8,650 nucleotides of DNA from an uncultured Eubacteriales bacterium (GTDB lineage Bacteria > Bacillota > Clostridia > Oscillospirales > Acutalibacteraceae): positions 1 to 8,650 of the forward strand of contig CAKSQT010000068.1 of the NCBI GenBank assembly GCA_934486755.1, in the 5' to 3' direction. Position 1 is the first letter of the stretch. Every line of letters begins with the position of its first letter. A program made the translations under genes and the position numbers. The notes under the pieces are model-generated. The model had not been told where the DNA came from, ran no database searches, and worked only from the letters and a program-made list of their open reading frames with translations. Below, in pieces: positions 1 to 5,042 of the stretch.

Positions 1-126
1 TCCTCGGTGCGCGAGCATAAGGAAATTTATAACGCTATTGAAAAAAGGGACAGCGTTCTTGCCGAAAAATGCGCTATTGAGCATGTCAGGAACGCTTACC
101 GCCATATAATCGGAAAGGATAGGTAG
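1..126 (+). CDS. GntR-family transcriptional regulator, C-terminal end of FCD domain (partial)
   Basis: Frame 1 is open from the window edge to the TAG at 124-126 and gives 41 residues. The stretch EHKEIYNAIEKRDSVLAEKC, followed by a later EH and a basic tail, matches the last two helices of the FCD ligand-binding domain of FadR-subfamily GntR regulators, where an 'EH..I..AI..RD' pattern and a following His are typical. The DNA-binding winged helix would lie outside the window. The stop is 2 nt before the aconitase ATG, so the two genes are very probably co-transcribed and translationally coupled. This makes the protein a plausible metabolite-responsive regulator of the acn-icd operon. The regulatory role is inference; family assignment rests on a short fragment. 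Confidence 0.75.
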   Translation, partial: SSVREHKEIYNAIEKRDSVLAEKCAIEHVRNAYRHIIGKDR

Positions 127-128
127 AT

Positions 129-2060
129 ATGGGATATACTATTGCACAAAAAATCATTAAGGCTCACCTTATAAGCGGCGATATGACCGTCGGCAGCGAG
201 GTTGCGCTCAAAATCGACCAAACCCTTACTCAGGACGCTACGGGAACTATGGCGTATCTTGAATTTGAAACAATGGGGCTTGACAGGGTGAAGACCGAGC
301 GCAGCGTGGCGTATATCGACCACAACACACTGCAATCAGGATTTGAAAATGCCGACGACCACCGTTACATTCAGTCGGTGGCAAAAAAACACGGGATTTA
401 TTTTTCAAGGCCTGGCAACGGCATTTGCCATCAGGTTCACCTTGAACGCTTCGGCAAGCCAGGCAAAACTTTAATAGGCTCCGACAGCCATACTCCCACG
501 GGCGGCGGTATAGGTATGCTCGCAATGGGCGCGGGCGGTCTTGACGTTGCGGTTGCTATGGGCGGCGGCGCATATTACATCACAATGCCTAAAATGTATA
601 AGGTAAACCTTACGGGTAAGCTCAATCCGTTTGTCACCGCTAAGGATATAAGCCTTGAAATTTTGCGTATACTCTCGGTAAAGGGCGGCGTAGGCGCAAT
701 TATCGAGTGGGGCGGCGAGGGAATTAAAAATCTCTCGGTACCCGAGCGCGCAACCATAACAAATATGGGAACCGAGCTTGGCGCTACAACTTCTATCTTC
801 CCGTCCGACGAGGTAACAAAGGCGTTCTTGGAGGCAGAGGGCAGAGGCGAAGACTATGTTCCGCTTGCAAGCGACGAAGACGCGGTCTACGATAAGGTTA
901 TAGACATTAACCTTTCTGAGCTTAAACCGCTTATCGCCTGTCCGCACAGTCCCGATAATGTTGTTACGGTTGAATCGCTCAAAGGAACAAAGGTCGATCA
1001 GGTCTGCATAGGCTCCTGCACCAACTCGTCGCTTTTCGATATGTTAAAGGTTGCCGCTCTTTTAAAAGGCAAGGTTATAGACCCGACCGTAAGCCTTTCA
1101 ATCTCGCCTGGCTCAAAGCAGGTGCTTACAATGCTTTCCGACTGCGGCGCGTTAAGCGACATTATAGCAAGCGGCGCGCGTCTGCTTGAATGTGCCTGCG
1201 GACCGTGTATCGGTATGGGCTTTTCGCCCAATTCGGCAGGCGTTTCGCTTAGAACCTTTAACCGCAATTTCGAGGGCAGAAGCGGCACCGCCGACGGCAA
1301 GGTATATCTTGTTTCGCCCGAAACCGCGGTTGCGGCGGCGCTTACGGGATACATAACCGACCCGAGACTTTTAGGCGATATGCCCGAGGTTAAAATGCCC
1401 GATAGCTTTAAGATAAACGATACCGCCGTTATTGCTCCCGCAGAGCCTGAAAACGCGGCGCAGGTCGAGGTTTTGAGGGGACCCAACATCAAGCCGTTCC
1501 CCGAGGCAAGGCCGCAGGAGGATACCCTTGAAGCAGAGCTTGTTTTAAAGGTGGGCGACAATATCACGACCGACCACATAATGCCCGCGGGCGCAAAAAT
1601 ACTGCCCTACCGTTCAAATATTCCGTTCCTTTCGCAGTTCTGCTTCGGCGTTTGCGATAAGAGCTTCCCCGAGCGCGCAAAGGCTCTCGGTCAGAGCATA
1701 ATCGTCGGCGGCAGCAACTACGGACAGGGTTCATCGCGTGAACACGCGGCGCTCGTGCCTATGTATCTCGGCGTGCGCGCGGTAATAACCAAGAGCTTTG
1801 CGAGAATACATATCGCAAACCTCATAAACGCAGGCATTATGCCGCTTACCTTTGAAAATCCCGAAGATTATGACAGATTGAATCAGGGCGACAAGCTCTC
1901 AATGTCCGATATATTTGCGGGTATGGAAAGCGGTAAGATAACGCTTAAAGACGAAACAACGGGCGAGAGCTTTAACCTCACCTGCTCGTTCACCGACAGG
2001 CAAAAAGCAATCCTCAAAGCAGGCGGACTGCTTCAATTCACTAGCGTGACAGAACTTTAA
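129..2060 (+). CDS. acn: Aconitate hydratase (single-chain, short type)
   Basis: Predicted cytoplasmic [4Fe-4S] enzyme interconverting citrate and isocitrate via cis-aconitate. The 643-residue chain has the full aconitase order: DSHTPTGGG at 119-127, the first cluster ligand in GSCTNSS (C297), the other two in CACGPCIGMG (C357, C360), a linker, then the swivel domain with GDNITTDHIMPAG near 477-488 and GGSNYGQGSSREHAA near 527-541. The length fits the short bacterial aconitase type rather than the ~890-residue AcnA. Homoaconitase or isopropylmalate dehydratase is less likely because those usually have the swivel domain as a separate subunit, and because an isocitrate dehydrogenase follows. 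The start is set by an AGGATAGG-type ribosome site overlapping the upstream stop. The last five residues (SVTEL) and the stop codon come from the terminal repeat of an inserted element; without it the chain would end TKEGK. Confidence 0.93.
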   Translation: MGYTIAQKIIKAHLISGDMTVGSEVALKIDQTLTQDATGTMAYLEFETMGLDRVKTERSVAYIDHNTLQSGFENADDHRYIQSVAKKHGIYFSRPGNGICHQVHLERFGKPGKTLIGSDSHTPTGGGIGMLAMGAGGLDVAVAMGGGAYYITMPKMYKVNLTGKLNPFVTAKDISLEILRILSVKGGVGAIIEWGGEGIKNLSVPERATITNMGTELGATTSIFPSDEVTKAFLEAEGRGEDYVPLASDEDAVYDKVIDINLSELKPLIACPHSPDNVVTVESLKGTKVDQVCIGSCTNSSLFDMLKVAALLKGKVIDPTVSLSISPGSKQVLTMLSDCGALSDIIASGARLLECACGPCIGMGFSPNSAGVSLRTFNRNFEGRSGTADGKVYLVSPETAVAAALTGYITDPRLLGDMPEVKMPDSFKINDTAVIAPAEPENAAQVEVLRGPNIKPFPEARPQEDTLEAELVLKVGDNITTDHIMPAGAKILPYRSNIPFLSQFCFGVCDKSFPERAKALGQSIIVGGSNYGQGSSREHAALVPMYLGVRAVITKSFARIHIANLINAGIMPLTFENPEDYDRLNQGDKLSMSDIFAGMESGKITLKDETTGESFNLTCSFTDRQKAILKAGGLLQFTSVTEL

Positions 2061-2069
2061 CCTGTCACG
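2042..2069 (+). repeat. Left terminal inverted repeat of the MITE-like element
   Basis: Read inward it begins TAGCGTGACAG and matches the reverse complement of 2291-2318 at 26 of 28 positions (mismatches at repeat positions 12 and 24). It also folds on itself: GCGTGACAG (2044-2052) pairs perfectly with CTGTCACGC (2062-2070) around a 9-nt loop. The aconitase stop codon TAA (2058-2060) lies in that loop. Confidence 0.85.
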
Positions 2070-2290
2070 CCTACGAAACAAAATTTTGCATAATACATTG
2101 CCTCAAAACTTGAAATACGGAAGTATTCCTGCGTTTTATCGGCTTCGTCTTATAACAAAATTTTTAGTTTCGATAGGTTAAAAGTTTCTGCCGCCGAATT
2201 TTTTATTCGGCGAAGCGAGAAATTTGCAGCAAGGCTGACGCCTTGCAAAAATAAACGCAAAGCCGCAATCTAAAAGGCGGCGAGCGAAAC

Positions 2291-2318
2291 CGTGGCAGGT
2301 TAAAGTCCTGTCACGCTA
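2291..2318 (-). repeat. Right terminal inverted repeat of the MITE-like element
   Basis: This is the partner of the left repeat and ends CCTGTCACGCTA on the + strand. It abuts the icd ribosome binding site without damaging it. A related fragment, AGGTTAAAAG at 2175-2184, lies inside the element. Confidence 0.85.
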
Positions 2319-2326
2319 AGGAAGGG
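2319..2326 (+). promoter_or_regulatory. Ribosome binding site of icd
   Basis: AGGAAGGG lies 10 nt before the ATG at 2337 and fixes that start. A second in-frame Met (codon 26, at 2412) has no ribosome site. In the reconstructed pre-insertion sequence these same bases code for the end of aconitase (KEG), so the icd ribosome site originally overlapped acn. Confidence 0.8.
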
Positions 2327-2336
2327 AAATAATATT

Positions 2337-3485
2337 ATGGAAAAGTACATTGATTCGGCGGTAGAACAGTTCCGCAAAATACTCACAGAGCAGATAGCGC
2401 GCGAGCGCAAAATGGAGAACGAAAAGAAGTTTACCGATTATCAGAAGCTTGATAAAATAGTAATCGGTATCTGCGGTGGCGACGGTATCGGCCCGATAAT
2501 CTCGGCTGAGTCGGAAAGACTTTTGCAGTTCATCTTGAAAGATGAAATTGCCGCAGGCAAGATTGAACTTCGCACAATAGAGGGTCTTACCATTGAAAAC
2601 CGTATAGCGCATAATCAGGCTATCCCTGACGACGTTCTTGCCGAGATAAAGGCTTGCAACGTTGTTTTAAAGGCTCCTACCACCACCCTTAAAGGCGGAA
2701 CTCTTGAAAGCGCAAACGTTGCAATGCGCCGCGAGCTTGACCTTTACGCAAACGTACGTCCCGTGTGCGTTCCCGAGGAAAATATCGACTGGACATTTTT
2801 CAGAGAGAATACCGAGGGCGAGTATGTTCTCGGCAGCCGCGGTGTTGAAATTCCCGATACGCTGGCTTTTGACTTCAAGGTAACCACTAACGAGGGAACA
2901 CGCCGTATCGCGCGCGCGGCTTTTGAGTATGCCAAGAACAACGGCAAAACAAATGTCGCTATCGTAACCAAGGCAAACATAATGAAAAAGACCGACGGAA
3001 AGTTCTCGGATATATGCCACGAGGTAGCTGAGGATTACCCAGGCATAGAAGCGGAGGATTGGTACATTGATATAATGACCGCAAACCTCGTAAATCCGCG
3101 TGTAAGAAGCAAGTTCCAGGTAATAGTTCTCCCCAACCTCTATGGCGACATCATTACCGACGAGGCGGCTCAGATACAGGGCGGCGTTGGAACCGCAGGC
3201 AGCGCCAACATAGGCGACGAATACGCTATGTTCGAGGCTATTCACGGCTCTGCTCCCCGTATGATAGAAACAGGCAGAGGCGCCTATGCCAACCCTACAA
3301 GTATGTTCAAGGCAACCGAAATGCTGCTTCGCCATATAGGTTATGCCGATAAGGCGGATAAGCTAGGCAAGGCGATGCACTACTGTATGGACGTTGATAA
3401 AAAGTATGTTATCACGGGTCACGAAGACGGCGCAACGGGCAGAGAGTTCGCCGATTACCTTATGGAAACAATAGAAAAAATGTAA
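2337..3485 (+). CDS. icd: Isocitrate dehydrogenase (isocitrate/isopropylmalate dehydrogenase family)
   Basis: Predicted to oxidatively decarboxylate isocitrate to 2-oxoglutarate in the cytoplasm, directly after aconitase in the same operon. The 382 residues carry GGDGIGP (47-53). The substrate site SxNxxxR (S125, N127, R131) is followed by R141, R156 in FRENTEGEY, Y163, K212 in TKANIMKKTDG, D245, and the metal ligands in NLYGDIITD (D271, D275). The SxN and TKANIMK signatures favour isocitrate over isopropylmalate. The cofactor is open: after HGSAP (303-307) the residues are R-M, neither the K-Y typical of NADP enzymes such as E. coli Icd nor the D-I seen in NAD enzymes. About 38 charged, helix-prone residues precede the first strand, more than in many homologues. 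A terminator follows at once, so this gene ends the operon. Confidence 0.9.
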   Translation: MEKYIDSAVEQFRKILTEQIARERKMENEKKFTDYQKLDKIVIGICGGDGIGPIISAESERLLQFILKDEIAAGKIELRTIEGLTIENRIAHNQAIPDDVLAEIKACNVVLKAPTTTLKGGTLESANVAMRRELDLYANVRPVCVPEENIDWTFFRENTEGEYVLGSRGVEIPDTLAFDFKVTTNEGTRRIARAAFEYAKNNGKTNVAIVTKANIMKKTDGKFSDICHEVAEDYPGIEAEDWYIDIMTANLVNPRVRSKFQVIVLPNLYGDIITDEAAQIQGGVGTAGSANIGDEYAMFEAIHGSAPRMIETGRGAYANPTSMFKATEMLLRHIGYADKADKLGKAMHYCMDVDKKYVITGHEDGATGREFADYLMETIEKM

Positions 3486-3488
3486 ATA

Positions 3489-3535
3489 AATAAACCGACC
3501 GCTTAATCAAAACCTGATTGAGCGGTCAGTTTATT
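3489..3535 (+). terminator. Rho-independent terminator after icd, probably bidirectional
   Basis: GACCGCTTAATCA (3497-3509) pairs with TGATTGAGCGGTC (3515-3527) over 13 bp with one G-T wobble. AATAAAC before the stem and GTTTATT after it extend the stem across a small bulge. The hairpin starts 4 nt after the icd stop codon. The arms are A-rich before and T-rich after. Confidence 0.85.
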
Positions 3536-3586
3536 GAGAGTTGAAAATTAAAAATGGAAAATTGTAAATTCTAAATCAAAAAATTC
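3536..3586. other. AT-rich low-complexity spacer
   Basis: This stretch is made of short variations on GAAAATT/AAATT with no ORF or stable hairpin. It separates the metabolic operon from the accessory patch. Confidence 0.5.
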
Positions 3587-3615
3587 TTGACTATCTGGTG
3601 AAGATATGTTATAAT
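3587..3615 (+). promoter_or_regulatory. Consensus extended -10 sigma-A promoter reading into a hairpin array
   Basis: TTGACT (3587-3592), a 17-bp spacer and TATAAT (3610-3615), with TG at 3607-3608 giving an extended -10. Transcription would start near 3622. No ORF with a ribosome site follows for over 300 nt, so the direct product is a non-coding transcript or a long leader. The spacer holds a 16-bp copy of the palindrome also found at 3831 and 4201, placed where a bound repressor would block RNA polymerase. Confidence 0.75.
3592..3607 (-). promoter_or_regulatory. Palindromic operator-like site, copy 1 (inside promoter spacer)
   Basis: TATCTGGTGAAGATAT matches the reverse complement of the core of the 19-bp palindrome at 3831-3849 at 15 of 16 positions. 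It lies wholly between the -35 and -10 hexamers of the 3587-3615 promoter, apart from one base shared with the -35 box. Operator function is inferred from this position. Confidence 0.6.
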
Positions 3616-3621
3616 AACTTT

Positions 3622-3820
3622 AAGCCGACGACGGGCGGAACGTCGTCGAAATGCTGACGCATTTGAAAATCAAAGATTTTCGCTTAAAAACATTAGGACA
3701 TAACTGCCGCCGTGTTGCGACACGGCACGGCTAACGCCGATAAAAGGCTCTCAGCCTTTGCAGTTATGTTATAATACTTCGCTAAGTCAATAGGACAGAA
3801 CATAATTCTGCCGATTGACT
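3622..3820 (+). ncRNA. Candidate structured RNA or hairpin-rich repeat element
   Basis: About 200 nt without coding potential are almost fully taken up by perfect stems, downstream of a consensus promoter. In order: an 8-bp stem CGACGACG/CGTCGTCG (3626-3648); AAATGC/GCATTT with loop TGAC (3649-3664); GAAAATC/GATTTTC with loop AAA (3665-3681). Then a 10-bp closing stem ACATAACTGC/GCAGTTATGT (3698-3707 with 3760-3769) encloses three hairpins: GCCGTGT/ACACGGC (3709-3726), CGGC/GCCG (3728-3739) and AAAGGCT/AGCCTTT (3743-3759). Last is a bulged stem AGTCAAT...ATTGACT (3785-3820). The middle part is a four-way junction but lacks the T-arm and anticodon features of a tRNA. It could equally be a degenerate MITE. 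I match it to no known RNA family, and no T-run follows the last stem. Confidence 0.4.
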
Positions 3821-3830
3821 GATAAAATTA

Positions 3831-3849
3831 TATATCTGCACCAGATATA
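3831..3849. promoter_or_regulatory. Palindromic operator-like site, copy 2
   Basis: TATATCTGCACCAGATATA is an 8-bp inverted repeat around CAC. It is identical to the copy at 4201-4219, and the identity extends one base further (A). It sits 45 bp upstream of the -35 box of the ribbon-helix-helix gene. Confidence 0.6.
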
Positions 3850-3893
3850 ATATGAATGAAAATTAAAAGGGGAGGCGATAAAGCCCGCTGACA

Positions 3894-3922
3894 TTGACAA
3901 ACAACCGCTTTAATGATACAAT
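3894..3922 (+). promoter_or_regulatory. Promoter of the ribbon-helix-helix gene
   Basis: TTGACA (3894-3899), a 17-bp spacer and TACAAT (3917-3922): only one -10 base differs from consensus. The start site would be near 3929, leaving a leader of only about 15 nt before the GTG start at 3944. Confidence 0.75.
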
Positions 3923-3943
3923 GAAATATCAAATAATAAGGCG

Positions 3944-4174
3944 GTGGACGGTATACCAAGGCATAAAAACCCTGATACACAAGCCAAAAACACAGCATAT
4001 AAAAGCGCATATAATCAACAACATTATGAACGTTTTACATTAACTGTTCCTAAGGGCGCAAAAAAAGTATTACAAGAGGCGGCAAAAGCGCGGGGTGAGA
4101 GTCTAAACGCCTATATAATACATTCGCTTGAATGGCACGAGGGCTTAGATTTATCAGGAAATAAAAAGTTATAA
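3944..4174 (+). CDS. Small ribbon-helix-helix (Arc/CopG-like) DNA-binding protein
   Basis: The 76 residues start at GTG; an in-frame stop at 3914-3916 and the absence of any other start codon leave no alternative, and AAGG 5' of it is a weak ribosome site. The N-terminus (KNPDTQAKNTAYKSAYN) is polar. Residues 29-36 (ERFTLTVP) fit the DNA-contacting beta strand, 38-50 the first helix and 52-62 (GESLNAYIIHSL) the second helix of a ribbon-helix-helix fold. Such proteins act as dimers on palindromes, often as autorepressors, antitoxins or plasmid-copy regulators. Palindromes at 3831 and 4201 bracket the gene and a third lies in a nearby promoter, so they are candidate targets (inference). No toxin partner is recognisable. 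It resembles small conserved proteins of clostridial mobile elements, from memory only. Confidence 0.75.
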   Translation: MDGIPRHKNPDTQAKNTAYKSAYNQQHYERFTLTVPKGAKKVLQEAAKARGESLNAYIIHSLEWHEGLDLSGNKKL

Positions 4175-4192
4175 GGCGGATTTTTCCGCTTT
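4173..4192 (+). terminator. Small hairpin overlapping the end of the ribbon-helix-helix gene
   Basis: AAGGCGGA (4173-4180) pairs with TCCGCTTT (4185-4192) with one G-T wobble and a TTTT loop, overlapping the stop codon. Only three Ts close the hairpin, so termination would be weak and partial at best. Confidence 0.35.
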
Positions 4193-4200
4193 AAACTTAG

Positions 4201-4219
4201 TATATCTGCACCAGATATA
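4201..4219. promoter_or_regulatory. Palindromic operator-like site, copy 3
   Basis: Exact copy of the 19-bp palindrome at 3831-3849, 370 bp away, in front of the small ORF pair at 4268-4644. No convincing -35/-10 pair is visible beside it. Confidence 0.6.
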
Positions 4220-4267
4220 AAACGCCATAATTACCGCAAAACTATTATTTAAAAAGGAGTTTTCATT

Positions 4268-4330
4268 ATGACAGACACGAATAACAAAAACACCGCCTAT
4301 CTTACAAACCGTATCCGTAAAGCGAGGTAA
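4268..4330 (+). CDS. 20-residue ORF of unknown function (possible leader peptide or gene remnant)
   Basis: MTDTNNKNTAYLTNRIRKAR, with a very good ribosome site (AAGGAG at 4254-4259, 8 nt before the ATG). Its stop is 5 nt before the next ATG, and the next gene's ribosome site (GAGG at 4324-4327) lies within this ORF, so translation of the two would be coupled. The segment DTxxKNTAY also occurs at residues 11-19 of the upstream ribbon-helix-helix protein. The same 19-bp palindrome precedes both, so this may be the stub of a duplicated or replaced gene. The strong ribosome site argues that it is translated. The function is unknown. Confidence 0.5.
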   Translation: MTDTNNKNTAYLTNRIRKAR

Positions 4331-4335
4331 AAAGT

Positions 4336-4644
4336 ATGGAATTTTCTAATATGATTAAAAGGTGCAAGCTGTTAGAGATAAGTAATTATCTTATCGGATA
4401 CGGTGAATCGGTAGTGGAAAGCAAGGACTTAGATTTTGCTGCTGCTATAAGAAATATGGAAAAGCAAACGGAAGAATTTTTAGACGAACATTTTGAAGAT
4501 GAAAAGGAACGGGAAGCCGTTTCCTATGAAATGGCAATCCGTGAAAAAACTACAAGCGAAATATATTTTCAAATGGGTCTTATCGCGGGAATAAATATAT
4601 CAAGAGAAATAGAAAGAAAAACTAAGGAACTTAACGGAAAATAA
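4336..4644 (+). CDS. Hypothetical protein, 102 aa, helical and acidic
   Basis: Starts at ATG with GAGG 8 nt upstream, just after the 20-codon ORF. The sequence is rich in Glu and Lys and predicted mostly helical, with no signal peptide or membrane segment. The only recognisable texture is the C-terminal segment EIYFQMGLIAGINISREIE (75-93), a 'YF.xGxxxG' helix seen in many small clostridial proteins of unknown function found on mobile elements. An acidic stretch (EHFEDEKEREA, 51-61) precedes it. I do not recognise the family. The good ribosome site, sensible codon use and terminator-like palindrome just after the gene support a real gene. It is probably co-transcribed with the 20-codon ORF; no clear promoter for the pair is visible. 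Confidence 0.65.
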   Translation: MEFSNMIKRCKLLEISNYLIGYGESVVESKDLDFAAAIRNMEKQTEEFLDEHFEDEKEREAVSYEMAIREKTTSEIYFQMGLIAGINISREIERKTKELNGK

Positions 4645-4650
4645 TAATAT

Positions 4651-4753
4651 AAATTAGAGTTTAGCAGAGATAAAATTGAAAAATTTGTTGGCGCCCTCTG
4701 ACGAGGGAGCCAGGTATATCAATCTTATCTTTTCTGCTAAACTCTAATTTTTT
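4651..4753. terminator. 100-bp near-perfect palindrome between convergent genes, terminator-like
   Basis: The 18-bp arms 4651-4668 and 4733-4750 are perfectly complementary (starting AAATTAGAGTTTAGC). After a 3-nt bulge, GATAAAATTGA (4669-4679) pairs with TCAATCTTATC with one mismatch. The apex is GGCGCCCTC/GAGGGAGCC with loop TGAC (4690-4711). Six Ts follow on the + strand (4748-4753), fitting a terminator for the 4336-4644 gene. The - strand side has fewer Ts but could also serve the convergent gene at 4816-5004. The size and symmetry also fit a small repeat or MITE; no target duplication is evident. Confidence 0.65.
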
Positions 4754-4775
4754 ATCCCGTTAAACGGATTATATT

Positions 4776-4809
4776 AATTACGAATTGCGCATTATGCATT
4801 ACGAATTAC
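4776..4809. repeat. Short imperfect tandem repeats of the ATTACGAATT type
   Basis: ATTACGAATT occurs at 4777-4786 and again at 4798-4807, separated by the related GCGCATTATGC. This is low-complexity filler between convergent genes. Confidence 0.45.
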
Positions 4810-4815
4810 AAATTA

Positions 4816-5004
4816 TTATCGCTCTGTGCGGAGCATGCGTTCGGAGCCTTTTCCGCCCTGCACGACCTTTAAGGAACGGCGGCGCAAGGTGCATATAAGG
4901 CGGCGTTCAAACGCGGCAAACCTGTCCTCGTGAAACAGCGCCCAAAGGGTAAAGCAAACAAGCGCAAATTCAAAAACTGTCCTTAATATCATCGAAACTG
5001 TCAT
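4816..5004 (-). CDS. Small single-pass membrane protein, probably SOS-induced
   Basis: A 62-residue protein starting at 5004 (TAGGAGGAAATT before the ATG on the - strand is a near-perfect ribosome site). Residues 9-24 (TVFEFALVCFTLWALF) form one hydrophobic helix with a buried Glu12. The rest is hydrophilic and very basic (ERRLICTLRRRSLKVV, then more Lys/Arg), so the positive-inside rule puts the C-terminus in the cytoplasm. No known domain is recognised. A consensus promoter and a perfect LexA box lie upstream, so expression should rise on DNA damage. Small membrane proteins under LexA control in Firmicutes include the division inhibitors YneA and SosA, but those place their C-terminal part outside the membrane, so homology is not claimed. 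The gene is transcribed alone and convergent with the 4336-4644 gene. Confidence 0.75.
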   Translation of the reverse strand: MTVSMILRTVFEFALVCFTLWALFHEDRFAAFERRLICTLRRRSLKVVQGGKGSERMLRTER

Positions 5005-5017
5005 AATTTCCTCCTAC

Positions 5018-5031
5018 CGAACAAATGTTCG
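5018..5031. promoter_or_regulatory. LexA binding site (SOS box)
   Basis: CGAACAAATGTTCG fits the Gram-positive SOS consensus CGAAC-N4-GTTCG exactly. It lies between the predicted start site (about 5036) and the ATG at 5004 of the - strand gene, so bound LexA would block transcription. It is about 186 bp from the -10 box of the divergent scaffoldin promoter, so control of that side is unlikely. Confidence 0.88.
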
Positions 5032-5042
5032 TCTCTGTCATT

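Larger units (their letters stand above)
2042..2318. mobile_element. MITE-like non-coding element (273 bp plus TA duplication) between acn and icd
   Basis: The segment 2044-2316 is flanked by TA on both sides (2042-2043 and 2317-2318). It begins and ends with inverted repeats matching at 26 of 28 positions when the TA is counted. It has no long ORF on either strand. Inside are compact hairpins: an 8-bp stem with loop TTTTT (2192-2212) and a 7-bp stem GCAAGGC/GCCTTGC with loop TGAC (2229-2246). Short size, terminal repeats, TA target and lack of coding capacity are the hallmarks of a miniature inverted-repeat element, of the kind mobilised by IS630/Tc1-mariner transposases; that family link is inferred from the TA target only. 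Excision in silico joins acn directly to the icd ribosome site and gives an intact gene junction, which supports a real insertion. No transposase is present in the window. Confidence 0.85.

Noticed and set aside
471..1579. Long antisense open frames within acn (471-947 and 998-1579), and similar ones within icd and the cohesin gene
   Set aside because: They lie opposite strongly supported genes, lack ribosome sites and recognisable domains, and are explained by codon bias of the true strand.
3698..3769. Cloverleaf fold of 72 nt considered as a tRNA gene
   Set aside because: Stem and loop sizes are wrong (10-bp closing stem, loops of 4, 4 and 3 nt), there is no GTTCGAATC-type T-arm, no 7-nt anticodon loop and no plausible acceptor end.
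3831..4219. The two exact 19-bp palindromes as attachment sites of an integrated element
   Set aside because: No integrase or recombinase gene lies between them, and the repeats are self-complementary, which better suits operators or hairpins.
4776..4809. Short ATTACGAATT repeats as a CRISPR or origin iteron array
   Set aside because: Only two imperfect copies, no regular spacing and no cas or replication gene nearby.
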